A DNA stretch of 7,314 nucleotides from Bacteroidales bacterium (lineage in GTDB: Bacteria; Bacteroidota; Bacteroidia; Bacteroidales; UBA3663): assembly GCA_030526445.1 (NCBI GenBank), contig JAUNCV010000042.1, positions 1 through 7,314 on the forward strand. Reading direction: 5' to 3'. How positions within the stretch are numbered: the stretch's first letter is position 1; the number at the start of each line of letters is the position of its first letter. The notes beneath the pieces are model-generated. The model saw only the letters and a program-made list of their open reading frames with translations. It had not been told where the DNA came from and did no database searches. Shown one piece after another: positions 1 through 7,132 of the stretch. The position numbers were made by a program, and so were the translations under genes.

Positions 1-2096
1 CTCATGTAGTAGAGACCGTTCAGGACGGTCCTACCCAGTTATATATCGATCGCCTCTATGCACATGAGGTGACCTCACCACAGGCATTTGATTCTCTTCG
101 TGACAAGGGTATTCAGGCCTTCCGTCCGGATCATGTGGTGGCAATGCCAGACCACAATACCCCATCTGATCAGCAGCTTGAGATTAGCGATGCTATTGGT
201 TGCAAGCAGGTTGAAACTTTGGCTAAGAACTGTGCCGAATTTGGCATCAAGCACTTCGCCATGGGTACTAAGGACAATGGTATTATTCACGTTGTAGGTC
301 CAGAGAAGGCACTTTCTCTTCCTGGTATGACCATTGTGTGTGGTGACTCGCATACTTCGACCCACGGTGCTGTTGGTGCTATTGCTATGGGTATTGGTAC
401 CTCAGAGGTTGCTCAGGTTTTGGCTTCACAGTGTATCTTGCAGAGTAAGCCAAAGACCATGCGTATCAATGTGGAGGGCGAGCTTCAGCCAGGTGTAACT
501 GCCAAGGATGTGGCACTTTATATTATGGCTCAGATGACCACTTCGGGCGCAACAGGTTATGCTGTTGAGTATGCTGGCTCAGTGGTTCGCAATATGTCTA
601 TGGAGGGCCGTCTGACTCTTTCAAACCTTTCGATTGAGATGGGTTCGCGTGCTGGCCTCATCGCTCCTGACGAGATCACTTTTGCATATCTTAAGGACCG
701 CGAATACGCACCAAAGGGTGCTGAGTGGGATGCTGCTGTAGCTAAGTGGAACGAACTCAAGAGCGATGCTGATGCAGTGTTCGACAAGGAGGTTACCTAT
801 CGTGCAGAGGATATTGCTCCACGCATCACTTTCGGTACCAATCCTGGTGCAGGTATTGCTGTTGACGAGTGCATTCCTACCACTGATGGTATGACCGATG
901 CAGAGAAGGATCAGTTCCTTTCACAGCTCAGCTACATGCAGTGGCAGCCTGGCCAGAAACTCGAGGGAACACCAGTAGATTACTGCTTCCTGGGTGCTTG
1001 TACCAATGGCCGTATTGAAGACTTCCGTGCCTTTGCTTCGATTGTAAAGGGTAAGAGAAAGGCAGATAATGTAGTGGCTTGGCTCGTGCCAGGTTCATGG
1101 CTCGTGCGTCAGCAGATTATTGACGAGGGCATTGATAAGATTCTTGAGGAGGCAGGTTTCGAACTCCGTCTCCCATCGTGCTCAAGCTGTTTGGCCATGA
1201 ATCCAGATAAGGTTCCTGCAGGTAAGCTCTCTATTTCGACCTCAAATCGTAACTTCGTAGGTCGTCAGGGTCCTGGTGCTCGCACCATCCTTGCCTCTCC
1301 TCTCACCGTGGCTGCTTCGGCTATCACAGGTGTTGTGACTGATCCTCGTACTATGTTGGCTGCCGAGCTTGCTCCTGCTGCAGAACTCCGCAAGGTAACT
1401 GCGGCTCAGCCAGACGCTTGTCCTAATTGCGCTTTTGGTGCAAACCAGGCAACTGCAGCTGCACAGAACGATGGAGCAAAGTCAACCCACAAGGCATTCA
1501 ATATTGTTCGTTCGACCTGCATTCCTATCAACATCGACAACAACAATACCGACAATATTATTCCAGCTCGCTACTTGGCATTCACCACACGCGATCCTAA
1601 GTTCTATGGCGATGCCTTCATGCACGACCTCCGTTATGATGCCCAGGGCAACCCAGTGAAGGATTTCGTGATGAATCAGCCTGAGTACTCGGCTGCTCCA
1701 AGTGAGGGCATTCATGAGATCATCGTAGGTGGCAAGAACTGGGGTTCAGGTTCGAGCCGTGAGCATGCAGCTTGGGCTATCGCTGGCTATGGCGTACGTG
1801 TAGTGATCAGCTCTTCGTTTGCCGATATCCACCGCAACAACCTGCTCAACTGTTTCGTGCTCCCTGTAATTGTGACCGAAGACTTCCGTCAGGAACTTCT
1901 TGCTACCATTGCAGCTGACGCTAATGCTATTGTAACTGTCGATGTGCCTAATCAGACTGTTACCAATGAGGCTACTGGTCGTGTCGAGAAGTTTGATATC
2001 AACGGCTACAAGAAGTATTGCCTCCTCAATGGCTATGATGATATCGATTATCTCTTGTCAAAGAAAGAGGCTATTGAAGCATACGAATCTAAATGA
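1..2096 (+). CDS. leuCD: 3-isopropylmalate dehydratase, fused large (LeuC) and small (LeuD) subunits, 5' partial
   Basis: Isomerises 2-isopropylmalate to 3-isopropylmalate in cytoplasmic leucine synthesis; it may also act on citramalate. The frame is open from the first full codon at base 3 (HVVETVQDGPTQLYIDR), a typical LeuC N-terminus, so the true start lies roughly a dozen codons upstream. The in-frame GTG at 69 is not the start. LeuC spans about 3-1352. It has the GDSHTSTHG motif (from 342) and three [4Fe-4S] cysteines with codons at 999, 1179 and 1188 (CTNGRIED and CSSCLAMN), at the spacing known for E. coli LeuC. LeuC normally ends at about TDPR. Here the frame continues through an Ala-rich linker (about 1353-1490) into a complete LeuD domain of about 201 residues, with STCIPINIDNNNTDNIIPAR and the GSGSSREHA substrate loop (near 1743). 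LeuC and LeuD are usually separate proteins in bacteria. No stop or in-frame ATG lies near the LeuD start. The 3' end overlaps the next gene by four bases. Confidence 0.95.
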   Translation, partial: HVVETVQDGPTQLYIDRLYAHEVTSPQAFDSLRDKGIQAFRPDHVVAMPDHNTPSDQQLEISDAIGCKQVETLAKNCAEFGIKHFAMGTKDNGIIHVVGPEKALSLPGMTIVCGDSHTSTHGAVGAIAMGIGTSEVAQVLASQCILQSKPKTMRINVEGELQPGVTAKDVALYIMAQMTTSGATGYAVEYAGSVVRNMSMEGRLTLSNLSIEMGSRAGLIAPDEITFAYLKDREYAPKGAEWDAAVAKWNELKSDADAVFDKEVTYRAEDIAPRITFGTNPGAGIAVDECIPTTDGMTDAEKDQFLSQLSYMQWQPGQKLEGTPVDYCFLGACTNGRIEDFRAFASIVKGKRKADNVVAWLVPGSWLVRQQIIDEGIDKILEEAGFELRLPSCSSCLAMNPDKVPAGKLSISTSNRNFVGRQGPGARTILASPLTVAASAITGVVTDPRTMLAAELAPAAELRKVTAAQPDACPNCAFGANQATAAAQNDGAKSTHKAFNIVRSTCIPINIDNNNTDNIIPARYLAFTTRDPKFYGDAFMHDLRYDAQGNPVKDFVMNQPEYSAAPSEGIHEIIVGGKNWGSGSSREHAAWAIAGYGVRVVISSSFADIHRNNLLNCFVLPVIVTEDFRQELLATIAADANAIVTVDVPNQTVTNEATGRVEKFDINGYKKYCLLNGYDDIDYLLSKKEAIEAYESK

Positions 2097-3613
2097 AATT
2101 AGAAATCTTAGATACCACTCTACGCGATGGCGAGCAGACCTCGGGTGTTGCATTCAACGCATCCGAGAAGCTCGCCATTGCGCGTGAATTGATATTGAAG
2201 GTAGGTGTTGATCGTCTTGAAATTGCCTCTGCACGTGTGAGCGAAGGCGAATTCCATTGCGTCAGCAAAGTGTGCGAGTGGGCCTCAAAAGCGGGTTGTC
2301 TTGATCGTATAGAGGTGCTTGGTTTTTGCGATGGAGGTGCATCTATCGACTGGATTAAGCAAGCTGGCTGTAAGGTTATCAATTTGCTTACAAAGGGCAG
2401 TGAACGCCATTGCCTCGGTCAGCTCAGAAAGCAGCCTCAGGAGCATTGGGATGATGTTCGTGCGAACATTCTGAAGGCTGTAGATGCAGACTTGCGTGTC
2501 AATATCTATCTTGAGGACTGGAGCAACGGCATGAAAGATAGCCCAGAGTACGTTTTTGGAATGCTTGATGCATTACAAGACTTGCCTATTGAGCACTTTA
2601 TGTTGCCCGATACTCTTGGCATTCTTTCGCCTAACCGCACAAAAACCTTTTTTGAGCAGGTTATTGCACGCTATCCAAAACTTCGCTTCGACTTCCATGC
2701 CCATAACGATTATGATCTTGCTGTAGCAAATGTACTGGCTGCAGCCGAAGCGGGTTGTCGTGGTATTCATACAACTATCAATGGTTTGGGTGAGCGTGCT
2801 GGCAATGCTTCGCTCTCGTCGGTGGTTGCTGTGATTCATGATATGTTGCCCGAGGCAAAACTCAATATTATTGAGGAGAGCATTAGCAATATAAGTCGTA
2901 TGGTCGAGAGCTATTCGGGTATTGCCAATGCTGCCAATGCGCCTATTGTGGGCGACAATGTCTTCACCCAGACAGCAGGAGTGCATGCCGATGGAGATAA
3001 GAAAGGCAAGTTATATGTTAATGCCCTTTTGCCAGAGCGTTTCGGCCGAAGCCGTGAATATGCTCTTGGTAAGATGAGTGGCAAAGCTAACATTGAGCAG
3101 AATCTCAAAGTGCTGGGCATCAGCCTCAGCGATGAAGATATGCGTCGTGTTACGAAGCGTATCAATGAGTTGGGCGACAAGAAAGAACTTGTTACAATTG
3201 ACGATTTGCCTTATATCATCTCCGATGTGTTGCATCATGATGCTCCTTCTGAGAAGATCCGTCTTGTGAGCTATATGGTTTCGACAGCTTATGGTCTGCA
3301 TCCTCAGGCTTGTGTCAAACTTGAAATCAATGGACAGGAGTACGAAGAGTCTGCAACTGGTGATGGTATGTTCGATGCCTTTGTGCGTGCTGTTCGTCAT
3401 ATCTATCGTCTTCGTTTGGGCCGTACTTTCCCTTGGCTTACCAACTATGTTGTTACTATTCCTCCAGGAGGACGCACAGATGCCCTTGTGCAGACTGTCA
3501 TCAACTGGGAATATGAAGGTAAGGTATATCGTACCCGAGGTCTTGATGCCGATCAGACTGAAGCCGCTATCAAGGCCACTATCAAGATGCTTAATTTGCT
3601 CGAAGCAGAATAA
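2093..3613 (+). CDS. 2-isopropylmalate/citramalate synthase family enzyme with C-terminal regulatory domain
   Basis: 506 residues of the HMGL-like Claisen condensation family, which joins acetyl-CoA to a 2-oxo acid. The TIM-barrel domain occupies about residues 1-270. It has the N-terminal TLRDGEQ motif (R11, D12), LPDTLG at 171-176, the metal-binding HAH at 202-204 and GLGERAGN at 231-238. GVHADG at 296-301 supplies the likely catalytic His298. From about 375 to the end there is a LeuA-type regulatory dimer domain (GDGMFDAFVRAV, IPPGGRTD), so feedback inhibition by a branched-chain amino acid is likely. The ATG at 2093 overlaps the upstream stop as ATGA, which implies translational coupling. 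In Bacteroides, as I remember, a second LeuA-like protein of this type sits between leuD and leuB and is annotated only as alpha-isopropylmalate/homocitrate synthase family. Citramalate synthase for isoleucine (pyruvate plus acetyl-CoA) is a reasonable alternative. The family is sure, the substrate is not. Confidence 0.9.
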   Translation: MKLEILDTTLRDGEQTSGVAFNASEKLAIARELILKVGVDRLEIASARVSEGEFHCVSKVCEWASKAGCLDRIEVLGFCDGGASIDWIKQAGCKVINLLTKGSERHCLGQLRKQPQEHWDDVRANILKAVDADLRVNIYLEDWSNGMKDSPEYVFGMLDALQDLPIEHFMLPDTLGILSPNRTKTFFEQVIARYPKLRFDFHAHNDYDLAVANVLAAAEAGCRGIHTTINGLGERAGNASLSSVVAVIHDMLPEAKLNIIEESISNISRMVESYSGIANAANAPIVGDNVFTQTAGVHADGDKKGKLYVNALLPERFGRSREYALGKMSGKANIEQNLKVLGISLSDEDMRRVTKRINELGDKKELVTIDDLPYIISDVLHHDAPSEKIRLVSYMVSTAYGLHPQACVKLEINGQEYEESATGDGMFDAFVRAVRHIYRLRLGRTFPWLTNYVVTIPPGGRTDALVQTVINWEYEGKVYRTRGLDADQTEAAIKATIKMLNLLEAE

Positions 3614-3618
3614 AAATA

Positions 3619-3650
3619 AAAGGCTGTGCGATAGGATGCACAGCCTTTCT
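3619..3650 (+). terminator. Hairpin terminator after the 2-isopropylmalate-synthase-like gene
   Basis: A perfect 11-bp stem (3619-3629 AAAGGCTGTGC paired with 3638-3648 GCACAGCCTTT) with an 8-nt loop begins 5 nt after the stop codon. The trailing T-tract on the + strand is short and interrupted (TTTCTT). On the - strand the tract is longer (TTTTATTTTTA). It probably ends the leu transcript, but perhaps incompletely. Confidence 0.75.
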
Positions 3651-3665
3651 TAAAACCTATAAATA

Positions 3666-4883
3666 ATGAAAACCATTCGCGAACTTTATAGAATAGGTCT
3701 CGGCCCATCGAGTAGCCATACAATGGGCCCTCGTAAGGCCGCAGAAATCTTCCGAGAGCGCCATCCAGAGGCTTCACGCATGGAAGTGACCCTTTATGGC
3801 AGTTTGGCTGCTACTGGCAAAGGTCATATGACCGATGTTGCCATTATGGATGCCATTCCCGGAATATCTATTCTTTGGGAGCCTAGAACTTTTCTTCCTT
3901 TCCACCCTAATGGAATGAAATTTCGTGCCTTTGCATCTGATGATTCACTTATCGAAGAGTGGACTGTCTTCAGCGTGGGTGGTGGAGCTTTGTCAGAAGA
4001 GGGTGAGCAGAACTGTGTGTTGGCCGACATCTACCCTATGAGTACTCTTACCGAAATTCTCGCCTATTGCACCAGCACAGGCAAAAGTTATTGGGAGTAT
4101 GTTGAGGAGTGTGAAGGCAAAGAAATCTGGGAATACCTTCATGAGGTATGGGAGGTAATGAAATCGGCCGTTGAGCGCGGTCTCGATGCCGAGGGTGTTT
4201 TGCCTGGACCTCTCAACTTGCGTCGTAAGGCTACCTCAACCTATGTCAAAGCTTCAGGATATAAAGACAATCTCCGCACACGAGGACTTGTATTCTCTTA
4301 TGCTCTAGCCGTGAGTGAAGAGAATGCTTCGGGCGGCAAGATTGTGACCGCTCCTACCTGTGGTTCGTGTGGCGTGCTTCCTGGTGTGCTCTATCATCTT
4401 TGGAAGAGCAAGGACTTTTCAGAAACTCGCATTCTTCGTGCCCTTGCCACAGCTGGACTGATTGGCAACATTGTGAAGGAGAATGCTTCTATTTCGGGTG
4501 CAGAGGTGGGCTGCCAGGGCGAAGTTGGTGTAGCCTGTGCTATGGCTGCAGCGGCTGCCAACCAGCTTTTTGGAGGAAGTGTGGCACAGATTGAATATGC
4601 CGCTGAGATGGGCCTTGAGCATCACTTGGGTATGACTTGCGACCCTGTGTGTGGTCTAGTGCAGATTCCTTGCATCGAACGAAATGCCTATGCTGCTGCC
4701 CGTGCTCTTGATGCTAATATCTATTCTACGTTTACCGATGGAGTGCATCGCGTTTCATTTGACAAAGTGGTTGCTGTTATGAAGCAGACAGGCCATGACC
4801 TTCCTTCGCTATATAAAGAAACCGCTGAGGGTGGTTTGGCAAAGAACTACAAGCAGATGTATGACAAAGTGAATATTGAATAA
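3666..4883 (+). CDS. sdaA: L-serine ammonia-lyase (L-serine dehydratase), iron-sulfur dependent, single chain
   Basis: Deaminates L-serine to pyruvate and ammonia in the cytoplasm with an oxygen-labile [4Fe-4S] cluster. The 405 residues carry both domains in the usual order. The N-terminal beta domain begins with the GPSSSHTMGP signature at 13-22. The alpha domain holds VTAPTCGSCGVLPG at 227-240, the cluster ligand Cys283 in GCQGE, and Cys325 and Cys336 in TCDPVCGLVQIPC. The 283/325/336 spacing equals that of the Legionella enzyme ligands (343/385/396). The protein is about 50 residues shorter than E. coli SdaA, but my recollection of Bacteroides homologues is about 400. The start is chosen because KTIRELYRIGLGPSSSHT is the normal N-terminus; no Shine-Dalgarno is visible. 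It begins 17 nt after a hairpin and I find no promoter, so readthrough from the leu genes is possible. The C-terminus lacks the cysteine that occupies the active site in the Legionella enzyme. Confidence 0.96.
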   Translation: MKTIRELYRIGLGPSSSHTMGPRKAAEIFRERHPEASRMEVTLYGSLAATGKGHMTDVAIMDAIPGISILWEPRTFLPFHPNGMKFRAFASDDSLIEEWTVFSVGGGALSEEGEQNCVLADIYPMSTLTEILAYCTSTGKSYWEYVEECEGKEIWEYLHEVWEVMKSAVERGLDAEGVLPGPLNLRRKATSTYVKASGYKDNLRTRGLVFSYALAVSEENASGGKIVTAPTCGSCGVLPGVLYHLWKSKDFSETRILRALATAGLIGNIVKENASISGAEVGCQGEVGVACAMAAAAANQLFGGSVAQIEYAAEMGLEHHLGMTCDPVCGLVQIPCIERNAYAAARALDANIYSTFTDGVHRVSFDKVVAVMKQTGHDLPSLYKETAEGGLAKNYKQMYDKVNIE

Positions 4884-4900
4884 TACTACTATAGTGTTTG

Positions 4901-4942
4901 AAAAAGCCTCGGATGTTTACCAAAAACTTCCGAGACTTTTTT
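4901..4942. terminator. Shared bidirectional terminator between convergent genes
   Basis: In the 66-nt gap between sdaA and the convergent esterase gene, 4901-4913 (AAAAAGCCTCGGA) pairs with 4929-4941 (TCCGAGACTTTTT) with a single C-A mismatch. An upper stem GTTT (4915-4918) with AAAC (4924-4927) closes a 5-nt loop. The + strand ends in six Ts and the - strand in five, so the hairpin can serve both transcripts. Confidence 0.85.
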
Positions 4943-4949
4943 ATATTTG

Positions 4950-6440
4950 TTATTCTCTTTTGATTGGTTCACCCATAGCCGAAGCCTCTGCATCTTGGGC
5001 ATCGAGCTTGAACACCATAAAATTGGGTTGTTCAGCGGTAAGTGGTGCCCATGCATCTCCTTCTAACCCGTTTGGGTTACTATACTTGACAAAATTGCTC
5101 CAATAGGTGAGCATGCGTTCTGAAAGGTCCCAATCGCCCTTAGTCCAAGGACGCCAACAATGTTTGAGAGATTTGAAAACATACCAGAGATCTGAAGAGT
5201 GGAAAGCACCTTTCAGTCGAGCTGTAACCTCTGGGTGTGAGCCATCGTCGGGCAGTGGACGAGCAAATTGATATGCCCATGCTTTTCCTCCTTTTTCTGC
5301 GCGGACACGGCAGAAATCGGCAATGCCTCCTCCCATATTACCTAAATCGTGTTGGGTATAGCCAATCATGTATGGAACGTCGGCCAAAGAGCCATCGAGT
5401 GTGGCTTGATCGAAACTCTCAAGGCTCACGTAGCCATCAACGATAGGACGCATGGCGATGACACCATCCTGTCCACCTGATGCACGATAGATATTATCGA
5501 GTGAATAAAGGAACTCGGTTGATGCACGACGCATTTTTTCGAGATCGGTAAGACCAGCCCAATCGAGCACAATCTTGGCTTCAGCCTGAGCTTCGGCAAA
5601 TGTGAGGTTGCGGAAGATGTTGGTTTTGGCACTTTGTGGCATAGATGGACGCATATTGTCAGGCTGTGCACCAGGCATGGTAATGCCACCGCCACTCATG
5701 ATGACAGCTTTCTGGAAATATCCGCGAGCCAATGGAGACTCACAGAGAGTCTTGACACTGCCAGCACCTGCACTTTGTCCGAAAATAGTAACATTTTCAG
5801 GGTCACCACCAAATTGTGAAATATTTTTGCGAATCCATTTCAAAGCTTCAATCTGATCGAGAATACCGTAGTTACCTGATACTCCATGTGGACTTTCGGC
5901 CGAGAGTAATGGGTGCGTGAGGAAGCCGAAAACACCCAGACGATAGTTGATAGAGACAAGAACTACATCCTTGTTGCCCCACTCCTGACCATCAAATTCT
6001 GGTTCAGAGCCCCAGCCCTCGCGATACCCTCCACCGTGAATCCAAAGTGCTACAGGAAGTTTGGCATCCTGTTTATTCGGAGCCTTGGTCCATACATTTA
6101 GATAGAGACAATCTTCGCTATATGGAGCTTCATCCCCATAGCCCCATTCGGTCGTGTATCCTCCAGGGTAATGAACAGATTGGTAGCTTGGATGACCGAA
6201 CTGATCGGCAATTTTAACACCCTCCCAGGCCACTACTGGTTGCGGCTCTTTCCAGCGGAGTTCGCCAATAGGTGGGGCTGCATAAGGAATTCCTCGATAG
6301 ACAAACACATCAGGGTGGTCGTCGGCAGTAACGCCTTGTACTTGACCACCTTCGATCGTTAGAATGGGGTTATCAACGGCTTGTGGCTGACTGGTGCAAG
6401 CCGCAAGAGCAAGGAATGAAAAGAAAGCTAAGTGTTTCAT
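4950..6440 (-). CDS. Type-B carboxylesterase, predicted lipoprotein
   Basis: 496-residue alpha/beta-hydrolase of the carboxylesterase type-B (para-nitrobenzyl esterase-like) family, expected to hydrolyse carboxylic esters; the natural substrate is unknown. The start at 6440 is preferred over an in-frame ATG 19 codons upstream. From it the protein begins MKHLAFFSFLALAAC, a lipoprotein signal peptide with lipobox LAAC and lipidated Cys15, so the enzyme is probably membrane-anchored in the periplasm or at the surface. Family signatures are YRGIPYAAPP (48-57), EDCLYLNVW (109-117), oxyanion-hole HGGG (135-138), nucleophile Ser223 in GQSAGAGS and catalytic His414 in GAFHSSDLWYVF. The acid is probably Asp365 in IGYTQHD. 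The Asp-to-His distance is about 49 residues, against roughly 90 in Bacillus pNB esterase, so the C-terminal region is compact. It lies 62 nt after the phosphatase gene on the same strand and ends at the shared terminator. Cotranscription is likely. Confidence 0.92.
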   Translation of the reverse strand: MKHLAFFSFLALAACTSQPQAVDNPILTIEGGQVQGVTADDHPDVFVYRGIPYAAPPIGELRWKEPQPVVAWEGVKIADQFGHPSYQSVHYPGGYTTEWGYGDEAPYSEDCLYLNVWTKAPNKQDAKLPVALWIHGGGYREGWGSEPEFDGQEWGNKDVVLVSINYRLGVFGFLTHPLLSAESPHGVSGNYGILDQIEALKWIRKNISQFGGDPENVTIFGQSAGAGSVKTLCESPLARGYFQKAVIMSGGGITMPGAQPDNMRPSMPQSAKTNIFRNLTFAEAQAEAKIVLDWAGLTDLEKMRRASTEFLYSLDNIYRASGGQDGVIAMRPIVDGYVSLESFDQATLDGSLADVPYMIGYTQHDLGNMGGGIADFCRVRAEKGGKAWAYQFARPLPDDGSHPEVTARLKGAFHSSDLWYVFKSLKHCWRPWTKGDWDLSERMLTYWSNFVKYSNPNGLEGDAWAPLTAEQPNFMVFKLDAQDAEASAMGEPIKRE

Positions 6441-6502
6441 GTGCCTGATTATATTAATATGAGTGTGTAAAGAAAAATATATAGAGTTTATGAACAATCA
6501 AA

Positions 6503-6961
6503 TTAGTACTCTTGCATAAGTTGTTTGAGCAATGCCTTACAACCCGACAGGCAATCCTGCCAAGTAGCCTCAAAATCACCAGTGTACCATGGATCAGCTA
6601 CTTCTCGATTGCTTCCAATGAATTCGAGCAAGAGATAGATTTTTCTTTCTGGGTCACCACCAAGCATACGTGTCATGTTGCGACGATTCCATTCGTCCAT
6701 GCCAATGAGCAGGTCATAGTTATCATAATCGCTTTTGCGGAGTTGACGAGAAGTTTTGCCTTCGCAAGAGATTCCATGCTCAGCCAGTTTACGTCTGGCT
6801 GGTGGGTAAACAGGGTTGCCAATCTCCTCTGTACTGGTGGCAGCTGATGCAATTTCAAAATCATGGCTAAGACCGGCCTCCTCGACCAAGTGTTTCATCA
6901 CAAATTCGGCCATTGGGCTGCGACAGATATTACCATGACATACAAACAGTATTTTTTTCAA
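6503..6961 (-). CDS. Low-molecular-weight protein tyrosine phosphatase
   Basis: 152 residues, the normal length for LMW-PTPs, which are cytoplasmic cysteine phosphatases acting on phosphotyrosine proteins. The N-terminal P-loop CHGNICRS gives nucleophile Cys8, the second conserved Cys13 and phosphate-binding Arg14. The general acid is Asp123 in DPWYTGDF. The start must be TTG at 6961. The upstream in-frame codons contain no ATG or GTG before a stop at 6980-6982, and the next ATG (Met17) would remove the catalytic loop. TTG gives the canonical MKKILFVCHGNICRS. The gene begins 11 nt after a 46-codon gene and is followed by the esterase, suggesting one operon. Related folds include ArsC-type arsenate reductases, but DPWYTGDF is typical of phosphatases and no ars genes are seen. 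No tyrosine kinase or capsule gene is present, so the target is unknown. Confidence 0.95.
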   Translation of the reverse strand: MKKILFVCHGNICRSPMAEFVMKHLVEEAGLSHDFEIASAATSTEEIGNPVYPPARRKLAEHGISCEGKTSRQLRKSDYDNYDLLIGMDEWNRRNMTRMLGGDPERKIYLLLEFIGSNREVADPWYTGDFEATWQDCLSGCKALLKQLMQEY

Positions 6962-6972
6962 AGCAATAAAAT

Positions 6973-7113
6973 TTAATTGTTATTATGAGAAGGTTCTTGA
7001 GGTTTGCCTGGTCGGGTATAAAACTTTACAGAACACTTCTTTTTAGGTTTTCCCATATTTTTTTTCCGCTCTTCGTAAGCAGCATATTGACGTTCAAGAA
7101 AATTATCGGCCAT
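6973..7113 (-). CDS. Small basic protein of unknown function, 46 aa
   Basis: An ATG-to-TAA frame of 46 codons reads MADNFLERQYAAYEER, then a Lys-rich stretch (residues 17-26, with KKN and KPKKK), then CSVKFYTRPGKPQEPSHNNN. The first 18 residues look like a charged amphipathic helix, and the tail is Pro/Asn-rich and probably disordered. There is no signal peptide or membrane segment. Support for a real gene: a consensus promoter with its -7 box 20 nt upstream of the ATG, an 11-nt gap to the phosphatase gene on the same strand, and sensible amino-acid composition. I recall short Bacteroidales proteins that start MADNYLE or similar, but cannot verify the relation or give a function. A role linked to the phosphatase is only a guess from position. 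Confidence 0.75.
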   Translation of the reverse strand: MADNFLERQYAAYEERKKNMGKPKKKCSVKFYTRPGKPQEPSHNNN

Positions 7114-7132
7114 AATTGCTTATTTTTAGAAG

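Noticed and set aside
69..71. GTG as the start of the leuCD gene
   Set aside because: The same frame upstream to base 3 encodes HVVETVQDGPTQLYIDR, which is conserved LeuC sequence, so the gene is truncated by the window edge rather than starting here.
2573..3400. Long antisense ORFs opposite the 2-isopropylmalate-synthase-like gene
   Set aside because: They are shadows of a gene with complete family motifs; their translations show no domain features.
6441..6497. 19-residue N-terminal extension of the esterase
   Set aside because: Starting at 6440 gives a textbook lipoprotein signal peptide. The extension would put hydrophilic residues before it and covers AT-rich intergenic sequence.
6472..6502. 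Separate esterase promoter (TTTG, 19 nt, TATTTTTC on the - strand)
   Set aside because: The -7 box lacks the final G of TAnnTTTG and the region is AT-rich, so the match is too weak to list.
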